Below, in pieces: positions 57,823 through 64,000 of a DNA stretch of 64,000 nucleotides (positions within the stretch are counted from its first letter, which is position 1; each line of letters opens with the position of its first letter). Source of the DNA: Virgisporangium ochraceum (lineage in GTDB: Bacteria; Actinomycetota; Actinomycetes; Mycobacteriales; Micromonosporaceae); assembly GCF_016863655.1 (NCBI RefSeq), contig NZ_BOPH01000138.1, positions 1 to 64,000 of the forward strand, written 5' to 3'. The translations under genes and the position numbers were made by a program. A model generated the notes under the pieces. That model saw only the letters and a program-made list of their open reading frames with translations, did not search any database and was not told the origin of the DNA.

Positions 57823-60642
57823 GTGGGGGTGGAGTTCGGCGTCCTCGGGCCGTTGATCGTGACGGTCGACGGCCGGCCGGTGCCTGTGCCGGCCGCCCAG
57901 CACCGGGTGCTGCTCGGCGCGCTGCTGATGCGCGCGAACCACGTGGTGCCGGTCCCGGTGCTCCTGGACCACCTGTGGGCGGAGGCGCCACCGGCGGGGG
58001 CCCGCGCCAGCCTGCAGACCTACGTGTACCGGCTGCGCCGCAGGTTCGACCGGCCCGACCTGATCGTCACGCACGGCGACGGGTACCTGATCAGCACGGC
58101 GCCGGGGTCGATCGACCTGGACCGGTTCCGGGGCCTGCTGGACCTGGCGGACAAGGCCGCCCTGGACGGCGACGCCGCGGCCGAGGCGATCCACCTGAGC
58201 GCCGCGCTCGCCCTGTGGCGCGGGCGGGCGCTCGCCGACGTGGCGTCCGGGCCGCTGCAGGCGCTCGCTTTGGCGCTGGACGAGGAGCGGCTGCGGGTCA
58301 CCGAACGCCGCGTCGACGCGGACCTCGCCACGGGCCGCCACGCCGACCTCATCCCGGAGCTGCGCGGCCTGACCGGGGAGCACCCGTTGCGGGAACGCTT
58401 CTGGCAGCAGCTCATGCTGGCGCTGCACGGCAGCGGCCGGCAGGCGGAGGCGCTGGAGACGTTCCGCGTCATCGACCGGAAGCTGCGCGCGGACCTCGGC
58501 ATCGAGCCCGGCGCGGACCTGCGCGCGCTGCACCGGGCCATGCTCACGGGCGAGGTCGTGGTCCCGTCCGCGCCGCCGGCCGTCGTGCCGCGCACCCCGC
58601 TGCCCGACACCGGTGAAGCCGACGGCGGGTGGGTCGCCTGCCGCCAGCTACCGGCGGACATCCGCGGGTTCGTCGGTCGCGGCGCGGCACTGGACGCCAT
58701 GGACGAGGTGCTCGGCGACGCGACCCCGGCGGTCACGGTGATCGACGGCCCGGCCGGGGTCGGCAAGACGACCCTGGCGGTGCACTGGGCGCACCGGGTC
58801 GCCGACCGGTTCCCCGACGGGCAGCTGTACGCGAACCTGCGCGGGTTCGACCCCGGCGGCGTGCCGCGCTCCCCCACCGAGGTGCTGCGGGGGTTTCTCG
58901 GCGCGATGCGGGTTCCACCGCACCGGATCCCGTCGGAGGTCGACGCCCAGGCGGCGCTGTACCGCAGCCTCCTGTCGGGCCGGCGGGTGCTCGTCGTGCT
59001 CGACAACGCGCGCGACGCCGAACAGGTCCGCCCGCTGCTGCCCGGGTCGCCGGGCACCCTCGTCGTCGTGACCGGCCGCCACCGGCTCACCAGCCTGATC
59101 GCCCTCGACGGCGCGCACCCGGTCGTCCTCGATGTACTGTCCACAGTGGACGCCCGGCACCTGCTGAACGGCCGCCTCGGGGCCCGGCGCGTCGACGTCG
59201 ACCCCGCGGCGACCGACGAGGTCATCGACCGGTGCGCCGCGCTGCCGCTGGCCCTGACCGTCGTCGCGGCGCGCGCCGCGCTCCAGCCGGACTTCTCCCT
59301 CGGGGCACTGGCCGCCCAGCTGCGGGGCGCGCAGGCCGACCTGAGCGTCTTCCACGATCCGGACCCGGCGGCCGACCTGCGGGCGGTGTTCTCCTGGTCG
59401 TTCCAGACGGTCAGCCCGGCGGCGGCACGGCTGTTCCGGCTGCTCGGCCTGCACCCCGGGCCGGACATCGGTGAGCACGCCGCGGCCAGCCTCGCCGGCC
59501 TGCCCGTCACCGGCGTGCGGCCGCTGCTCGCCGAGCTGGCGCGGGCGAACGTGATCGCGGAGTCCGCGTCCCGTCGGTACTCCTTCCACGACCTCCTGCG
59601 GGCGTTCGCGATCGAGCAGGCCGACCGGCACGAGACCGCAACGGTCCGCCGCGACGCGGTCCGCCGCATGCTCGACCACTACCTCCACAGTGGACACACG
59701 GCGACGATGCTACTGAACGCGCAGCGCGAACCGATCACGCTGGCACCGCACGGGCCCGACGTCGTACCGGAACGGCCCGACGACCACCACGACTCGCTGC
59801 GGTGGCACACCGCGGAGCACGCCGTGCTGCTGGCCATGGTCCCGACGGCGGCCGCACAGGGCTTCGACGAACACGCGTGGCGATTGGCGTGGGTCTGCAC
59901 CGAGGCGCTCGACCGGCGCGGCTACTGGCACGAGATCATCGACCTCCAGCTCGTCGCGATCGCGTCGGCCGACCGGCTGGCCGACCGGCGGGCCGGCGCG
60001 CAGTCCCGCCGCAACCTGGCGCGGGCGTACGGCCTGCTCAGCCGGTACGACGAGGCGCACACGGCGCTCCGGGAGGCCCTCGACCTGTACGGCGAGGACG
60101 GCAGCGCCATCGGTCGGGCCTACACCCATCGCTCCACCAGCTGGATCCTCGGCCGGCAGGACCGCGTGAGCGAAGCGATCGTGCACGTCCGGCAGGCCAT
60201 GCTGCTGTTCCGCGCGGCCGGCCACCGCTCCGGCGAGGGCAAGGCGCTCAACTCGCTCGGCTGGATGCACTCGAGGCTGGGCAGCCACGAGCAGGCGGTG
60301 GCCTACACCGAACGGTCCCTGCGGCTACAGGCCGAGGCGGGCGACGTCCACAGCGCGGCCGTCGGTGCCGCCTGGGACACGCTGGGCTTCGCCCGGTACC
60401 ACCTCGGCCAGCACGACGAGGCCATCGTCTGCCTGCAACGCGCCGTCGACATCCTCGGCGACGTCGGTGCGCGCTACCAGCAGGCCAACGCGCTGGCCCA
60501 CCTCGCCGACGCCCACCTCGCCGGCGGTCACGCCGCCGAGGGGCGCGCGGCGCTGCAGCGGGCCGTCGACATCCTGCGCGACGTCGGGCACGCCGACGCC
60601 GCGCGCGTCCAGGGTCAGTTGACCGCTCTCACCCGGCCGTGA
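57823..60642 (+). CDS. AfsR/SARP-family transcriptional regulator (SARP-NB-ARC-TPR)
   Basis: A 939-residue regulator. The N-terminal OmpR-like winged helix and BTAD domain form a SARP module (FGVLGPLIVTVDGRPVPVPA, SLQTYVYRLRRRFDRPD; BTAD to about 245, including ERFWQQLMLALHGSGRQAEAL). An NB-ARC-type NTPase follows with Walker A GPAGVGKTT near 309 and Walker B RVLVVLDNA near 389. About 260 residues of TPR-like repeats close it (RRNLARAYGLLSRYDEAHTAL, NSLGWMHSRLGSHEQAVAY). SARPs activate specialised-metabolite or morphological genes. The GTG at 57823 or 57829 may be the start. It lies downstream of the island terminator on the same strand and converges with, and overlaps by 14 nt, the TIGR03086 gene. 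Its targets are unknown. Confidence 0.92.
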   Translation: MGVEFGVLGPLIVTVDGRPVPVPAAQHRVLLGALLMRANHVVPVPVLLDHLWAEAPPAGARASLQTYVYRLRRRFDRPDLIVTHGDGYLISTAPGSIDLDRFRGLLDLADKAALDGDAAAEAIHLSAALALWRGRALADVASGPLQALALALDEERLRVTERRVDADLATGRHADLIPELRGLTGEHPLRERFWQQLMLALHGSGRQAEALETFRVIDRKLRADLGIEPGADLRALHRAMLTGEVVVPSAPPAVVPRTPLPDTGEADGGWVACRQLPADIRGFVGRGAALDAMDEVLGDATPAVTVIDGPAGVGKTTLAVHWAHRVADRFPDGQLYANLRGFDPGGVPRSPTEVLRGFLGAMRVPPHRIPSEVDAQAALYRSLLSGRRVLVVLDNARDAEQVRPLLPGSPGTLVVVTGRHRLTSLIALDGAHPVVLDVLSTVDARHLLNGRLGARRVDVDPAATDEVIDRCAALPLALTVVAARAALQPDFSLGALAAQLRGAQADLSVFHDPDPAADLRAVFSWSFQTVSPAAARLFRLLGLHPGPDIGEHAAASLAGLPVTGVRPLLAELARANVIAESASRRYSFHDLLRAFAIEQADRHETATVRRDAVRRMLDHYLHSGHTATMLLNAQREPITLAPHGPDVVPERPDDHHDSLRWHTAEHAVLLAMVPTAAAQGFDEHAWRLAWVCTEALDRRGYWHEIIDLQLVAIASADRLADRRAGAQSRRNLARAYGLLSRYDEAHTALREALDLYGEDGSAIGRAYTHRSTSWILGRQDRVSEAIVHVRQAMLLFRAAGHRSGEGKALNSLGWMHSRLGSHEQAVAYTERSLRLQAEAGDVHSAAVGAAWDTLGFARYHLGQHDEAIVCLQRAVDILGDVGARYQQANALAHLADAHLAGGHAAEGRAALQRAVDILRDVGHADAARVQGQLTALTRP
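59140..59150. repeat. TCCACAGTGGA dispersed palindrome
   Basis: Exact copy (reverse complement form) of the 11-bp repeat, inside the SARP gene, in-frame as part of LSTVDA. Confidence 0.55.
59684..59694. repeat. TCCACAGTGGA dispersed palindrome
   Basis: Second exact copy within the SARP gene, 544 nt after the first and in a different reading frame (YLHSGH), which argues against a purely protein-level cause. Confidence 0.55.
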
Positions 60643-61213
60643 AGTGCGGGTCGCGGCCGAGGTACCGCAGCAGCGCGGCGGCCGCGTCGTCATCTTCCTG
60701 TTCGGGTAGGGCGGGAGCGTAGGCGAAGCCGCGCAACGGTTCCGCGGTCGCGCGGGCGGCCGGCATCAGCTGCCCGGCCAGCTCGGCGGTCAGCGGTGAG
60801 GGCTGCCCGGTCGCGACCGCGACGTCCCAGGCGTGCACGGCCGCGTCGAGCGCGCACGCGGCGGCCGCCAACGACGCTGGCAGCTCAGGGACGGGCGGCA
60901 GCGGTGTGCGCACCAGGGGCCCGGCCGGGTCGACACCGGACCAGGCGCCGACGGCCGCCTCGACCGCCTTCGCGACCGTGGCCTCGACACCGCCGTCGAG
61001 CTCGCGCGGCGGGTCGAACGGGTTGTAGGACGGCAACGAGCCGGACCCGACGGTCGACGCCCAGGCGTGCTGGTCGCCGGCCGCGTGGAACAGCACCTGC
61101 GCGACCGTCCACTCCGTGCACGGGGTCGGGTCGTCGAGCCGCCCGGTGCGGACGGCCACCGTGGTCACCCGGCGGAGCGCGTCGAGAGCGGTGGTCAGAA
61201 CGGTGAAGGTCAC
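60629..61213 (-). CDS. TIGR03086-type DinB/MDMPI-like metal-binding protein
   Basis: A 194-residue protein of the TIGR03086 group (mycothiol-dependent maleylpyruvate isomerase/DinB-like four-helix bundle), common in actinomycetes. It has DDPTPCTEWTVAQVLFHAAGDQHAW near 27-51, whose histidines are likely metal ligands, and ACALDAAVHAWDVAVATGQ near 121-139 with the third His. The GTG start at 61213 is preceded by AAAGGA. Members act as thiol-dependent transferases or detoxification enzymes with mycothiol; the substrate is not inferable. It follows an epoxide hydrolase gene by 15 nt on the same strand, so a joint detoxification role is plausible. It overlaps the end of the SARP gene. Confidence 0.85.
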   Translation of the reverse strand: MTFTVLTTALDALRRVTTVAVRTGRLDDPTPCTEWTVAQVLFHAAGDQHAWASTVGSGSLPSYNPFDPPRELDGGVEATVAKAVEAAVGAWSGVDPAGPLVRTPLPPVPELPASLAAAACALDAAVHAWDVAVATGQPSPLTAELAGQLMPAARATAEPLRGFAYAPALPEQEDDDAAAALLRYLGRDPHFTAG

Positions 61214-61228
61214 GGAGAGATCCTTTCG

Positions 61229-62374
61229 TCAGGCGAGCGCGGCGAAGAACCGGCGGATGTCGTCCACCAGCAGGTCGGGTGCGTCGTGGGCAGCCCAGTG
61301 GCCGCCACGGTCGTAGGTGTTCCAGGACAGGATGTTGCGGTGGTCGCGGTCGGCGAACCGGCGGACCGCCTGGAAGTCGTGGGCGAACGCGGCGACGCCG
61401 ATCGGCACCGACGTGGGTCCGGACTCCTCCGCGTCCCGGTGGTTCTCGTAGTAGAACCGGGCGGCCGACGCGGCGGTGTTGGTGAACCAGTACAGCGCCG
61501 CGTTGGTCAGGATGTCGTCGGGGCTCAGCGCGGTGCCGAACAGCTGCCCGCTCCAGGCCAGCTGCCCGGCGGGAGAGTCCGCGAGGGCGTGCGCCAGGGT
61601 CTGCGGCTGGGCCTGCTGGGACCGGTCGTGGATCGCGTGCCCGGCGAACGCCTGCCCGAACCGCAGCTTCCCGAAGTCCTCGCCGGTCAGCCCGTCGAAC
61701 TCGCCGTCGTCGCCGCGCGGGAAGGAGAAGATCTGGGTGACGTGGACACCGACGACGTGCCCGCGGTCGAGCTCGCCCAGGATCGGGGAGACGATGGCGC
61801 CGGCGTCGTTGCCGTGCACGCCGTACCGGTCGTAGCCGAGCCGGCGCATCAGCTCCGCCCACGCCCGGGCGGTCCGCCGGGCGCTCCATCCGTGCTCGCG
61901 GGTCGGCCCGGAGAACGTGAACCCGGGCAGTGACGGGATGACCACGTGGAAGGCAGGCAGGTCGGCCGACCCGGGCGCGGTCAGCGGCCCGACCAGCCCG
62001 AGGTACTCGACGAAACTGTTGGGCCACCCGTGCGTCAGGACCAGCGGCACGGCGTCCGGCCGGGCGGAGCGCACGTGCGCGAAGTGGATCCGCTGCCCGT
62101 CGATCACGGTGGTGAACTGGGGGTACGAGTTCAGCTCCGCCTCCCGGGCCCGCCAGTCGAACGACGTGCGCCACCGTTCGACCAGGTCGCGCACGTAGGA
62201 CAGCGGGACCCCGTACTCCCACCCCGGCGGCGCCGGCGCGCCGGCGCCGCCGGCGACGACCTCCTTCTCGGGCAGCTCGTCCGCCCACCGGGTGGCGGCC
62301 AGCCGGCGCGCCAGGTCGTCGAGGTCCACCTGCGGGACGGCCACGCGGAACGGGGTGATGCGGTCATCGGGCAC
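61229..62374 (-). CDS. Epoxide hydrolase (alpha/beta-hydrolase, EHN type)
   Basis: A 381-residue alpha/beta-hydrolase with the N-terminal EHN lid segment (ITPFRVAVPQVDLDDLARRL, then RWADELP). The oxyanion segment is LVLTHGWPNSFVEYLGLVGP. The nucleophile elbow GVHGNDAGAIVS carries Asp, as in epoxide hydrolases rather than esterases. The late histidine lies in RGGHWAAHDAP. The size fits microsomal-type epoxide hydrolases. The GTG at 62374 is set by GGGAGGTGG 6 nt upstream. It pairs with the downstream TIGR03086 gene (15 nt apart). It opens epoxides to diols, likely for detoxification or catabolism. Confidence 0.9.
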   Translation of the reverse strand: MPDDRITPFRVAVPQVDLDDLARRLAATRWADELPEKEVVAGGAGAPAPPGWEYGVPLSYVRDLVERWRTSFDWRAREAELNSYPQFTTVIDGQRIHFAHVRSARPDAVPLVLTHGWPNSFVEYLGLVGPLTAPGSADLPAFHVVIPSLPGFTFSGPTREHGWSARRTARAWAELMRRLGYDRYGVHGNDAGAIVSPILGELDRGHVVGVHVTQIFSFPRGDDGEFDGLTGEDFGKLRFGQAFAGHAIHDRSQQAQPQTLAHALADSPAGQLAWSGQLFGTALSPDDILTNAALYWFTNTAASAARFYYENHRDAEESGPTSVPIGVAAFAHDFQAVRRFADRDHRNILSWNTYDRGGHWAAHDAPDLLVDDIRRFFAALA

Positions 62375-62494
62375 GCGTGCCACCTCCCGGGAACGGACCC
62401 CGGCGGTCCGACCCGCGCAGCGTATGGGCGCCCGCTGGCGCGCCACTGACGCCCTGCTCACGCCGCACCGGGCGGTCCACCCGCCCGGGAGGCC

Positions 62495-63067
62495 TCACAC
62501 GAGGGACATGAACCAGGGGACCAGGGCCAGCAGCGCCAGCGCGGCCGAGACGACGATGCCCAGCCAGGCGAGCACCCTCCGGCGTGGGCGGACGACGGGC
62601 CGCTGCGGCGGCGGGTGGTACGTGGGCCGGACCGGGTCGACGATGTCGGCCGGCGTCGGCTCGACGTGGTCCGCCTGGACGTAGGGCCGGCGCGGCGGCG
62701 GCCGCCGCGGCGCGGGCGGCGGACGGGCCGGCCCGGCGGTCGACGACCCGACGCCGCTCTCCCACCGGAACGGGTCAGCGGTGTCCCCGGACTCCGGCGG
62801 TCGCCGGGCGGCGGGCCGGCGGACCATCGGCCCGGGAGCGGGCCTGCGGATCTTCTGCTCGTACTCCCGGAGGCGGATCGGATCGAGGAGGATGTCTCGG
62901 GCGAGGTTGAGCATGACCTGGTCGCGGTGGGTGCCGCCGGCGTCGGGATGGGTCCGGCGCAGCCGCCGCCGGAACCGCCGGTTGATCTCGGCCCGGTCGG
63001 CGCCGGGCGCCACGCCGACGACGTCGTGCGGGTCGCGCCCGCCGAGGTCCTCGAAGTCCCGGTTCAC
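62495..63067 (-). CDS. J-domain-like protein with C-terminal membrane anchor
   Basis: A 190-residue protein. Residues about 10-70 resemble a J domain: DPHDVVGVAPGADRAEINRRF followed by RRLRRTHPDAGG, with the diagnostic HPD tripeptide, then a helix (LNLARDILLDPIRLREYEQKI). A long Pro/Arg-rich linker follows, ending in a single C-terminal membrane helix (VLAWLGIVVSAALALLALVPWFM). It may recruit DnaK to the membrane. The GTG start at 63067 overlaps the stop of the preceding gene (GTGA), so both are co-translated. Tail-anchored J proteins with Pro-rich linkers are seen in actinomycetes; clients are unknown. Confidence 0.7.
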   Translation of the reverse strand: MNRDFEDLGGRDPHDVVGVAPGADRAEINRRFRRRLRRTHPDAGGTHRDQVMLNLARDILLDPIRLREYEQKIRRPAPGPMVRRPAARRPPESGDTADPFRWESGVGSSTAGPARPPPAPRRPPPRRPYVQADHVEPTPADIVDPVRPTYHPPPQRPVVRPRRRVLAWLGIVVSAALALLALVPWFMSLV

Positions 63068-63810
63068 CGGCGCGCGACCTCGGCCATGCGGACGATCAGC
63101 TGCCAGGTCGCGGCGTACGGCGGCACGCCGTCGGGCGCGTCGCGGTACCCGGCCAGGAACGTCACGGTCCGCCGGCCGGCCAGGTAGCACCAGACGTCGA
63201 GTCTCCGCTCACCGGTGCGCGTGTAGTACCAGTCGCGGTCCTCGACCGGGTCGCCGGACAGGAACGGGGTCTGCAGCCGGGCCTGGGCCTCGGCCGGCAG
63301 GTTGCCGAGAAACCCGCGCACGTCCGCGTCGAGGCCGAGGGCCGGGTCGGTGGCGGTCGCGGCACTGCCACCGGCGGCTGCCGGTGGACGGGCGGCGGGC
63401 CGCTGGGTCACCACCGCGTGCCGGATCGACCCCGGCACGAACCGCCGCACGTTCAGCAGGTGCGCGGGGCGGCCCGCGTCGTTGGTGGTCGGCGTCGTCA
63501 CGGCCAGGCCGCCCGTACCGAAGACGACCGCGTAGGGACGGTCCTTGTGGACCTGGTGGCAGTAGGCCCACCACTCGACGGCGGGGCCCACCTTCTCGGC
63601 GATGCGCCGTTGCACGGCCGGGCCCAGCAGCGCCCACCAGTGCTCGCGGCCGGGGTTGTCGACGAAGTCGAGCGTGCGGGCGGAGTGGATCGGCGGCCCC
63701 GCCGGACGCCGCTCCGGCACGGTTCCCTGCCGCTGTGCCGGCGCCGCTCCCGGCCGCTGTGCGGGTCGGTGTCCGCCCAGCGGCTCCGGCAGGTTGCTCT
63801 GACGGGACAC
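63064..63810 (-). CDS. Hypothetical protein, 248 aa
   Basis: The N-terminal about 45 residues are Pro/Gln/Arg-rich and probably disordered. The core has conserved-looking aromatic segments (EHWWALLGPAVQRRIAEKVGP, VEWWAYCHQVHKDRPYAVVFG) and a C-terminal half ending WYYTRTGERRLDVWCYLAGRRTVTFLAGYRD, with a Pro/Ala linker between. No signal peptide or membrane helix is seen. It is coupled by a GTGA overlap to the J-domain-like gene, so a joint function such as client delivery is possible. I do not recognise the family. Confidence 0.6.
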   Translation of the reverse strand: MSRQSNLPEPLGGHRPAQRPGAAPAQRQGTVPERRPAGPPIHSARTLDFVDNPGREHWWALLGPAVQRRIAEKVGPAVEWWAYCHQVHKDRPYAVVFGTGGLAVTTPTTNDAGRPAHLLNVRRFVPGSIRHAVVTQRPAARPPAAAGGSAATATDPALGLDADVRGFLGNLPAEAQARLQTPFLSGDPVEDRDWYYTRTGERRLDVWCYLAGRRTVTFLAGYRDAPDGVPPYAATWQLIVRMAEVARR

Positions 63811-63858
63811 CCGGCCTCCCCCGGTCGCGACTGTGCGGTCGAGGGTACCGAGGTGCGG

Positions 63859-64000
63859 TCAGGGGCGGTTGCCCGTGGGGATCGTGATGAGGGTGGTCGA
63901 TCCCGAGGCACCCTTGTTGAGGAACAGCATCGCGATGAACGCGGGCCACGCGGTGCGCACCAGGGCCCGCGCGACGGGGTCGGCCCAGGAGGGCAGCTTG
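63859..64000 (-). CDS. C-terminal end of a gene continuing beyond the window
   Basis: An open frame of 46 codons enters from the right edge and stops at 63859-63861. It reads KLPSWADPVARALVRTAWPA, then FIAMLFLNKGASGSTTLITI and PTGNRP. It includes one hydrophobic stretch and may be a membrane protein. The strand is the same as the two genes before it. Too little is present to name it. Confidence 0.45.
   Translation of the reverse strand, partial: KLPSWADPVARALVRTAWPAFIAMLFLNKGASGSTTLITIPTGNRP

Noticed and set aside
1..64000. tRNA, rRNA, CRISPR arrays, insertion sequences, integrase or attachment sites
   Set aside because: No cloverleaf-like or rRNA-like sequence, no regular direct-repeat/spacer pattern, and no transposase or integrase motif was found on either strand by reading.

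Overview
The window is uniformly GC-rich, uses GTG and TTG starts freely, and packs genes with 4-nt ATGA/GTGA overlaps. It encodes a SARP regulator, carboxylic acid reductase, TIGR03086 protein and secreted multidomain cellulases. This points to a filamentous or cellulolytic actinomycete (Pseudonocardiales or Micromonosporales would fit; the genus cannot be fixed). I saw no rRNA, tRNA, CRISPR array, transposase or phage module.

Layout. 0-8.5 kb: a frameshifted remnant, a fatty-acid desaturase divergent from a DesK/DesR-like two-component pair, an ECF sigma factor with a membrane partner, an unrecognised gene, and an NAD(P)-binding epimerase coupled to a CPBP membrane protease. 8.5-17.2 kb: acyl-CoA ligase, amidohydrolase and SDR on the minus strand facing a plus-strand carboxylic acid reductase, with a 23-bp perfect palindrome placed inside the reductase promoter; then an FAD oxidoreductase. 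17.4-19.6 kb: secreted GH44 endoglucanase and a small unknown protein. 19.7-32.2 kb: two divergent operons that form one catabolic unit. It has an IclR regulator, an SsuABC-like importer, DUF6282, cupin, LLM flavin enzyme, aldolase, SDR, aldehyde dehydrogenase, PcaIJ-like CoA transferase and PcaF-like thiolase. It probably imports an unknown carboxylated substrate and ends in beta-ketoadipate-type chemistry. 32.3-36.1 kb: a DUF4188 protein and a GH9 cellulase (CBM4-CBM4-Ig-GH9-CBM2) with a strong promoter and a perfect CebR box.

36.2-57.7 kb is the most unusual part, a large NTPase/phosphorylation island. Minus-strand genes encode two P-loop NTPases and a membrane protein. Divergent from these are a membrane-anchored long coiled-coil protein and a MotB/ZorB-shaped small membrane protein, followed by a TerY-P triad (vWA, PP2C phosphatase, zinc-ribbon kinase), a TerY-C-like zinc protein, a DA1-like zinc peptidase and a DUF4407 membrane protein. 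A tightly coupled operon closes the island: vWA, EAD-like, VMAP-C, MoxR ATPase, and a SAV_2336-like/P-loop GTPase fusion. This resembles the vWA-MoxR-VMAP conflict systems known from comparative genomics, here joined to a TerY-P module and a stator-like pair. I infer a stress or anti-invader surveillance role; no nuclease or other obvious toxin is visible.

57.8-64 kb returns to ordinary genes: an AfsR-like SARP regulator, TIGR03086 protein, epoxide hydrolase, tail-anchored J-domain-like protein, an unknown protein, and the end of a gene running off the window.
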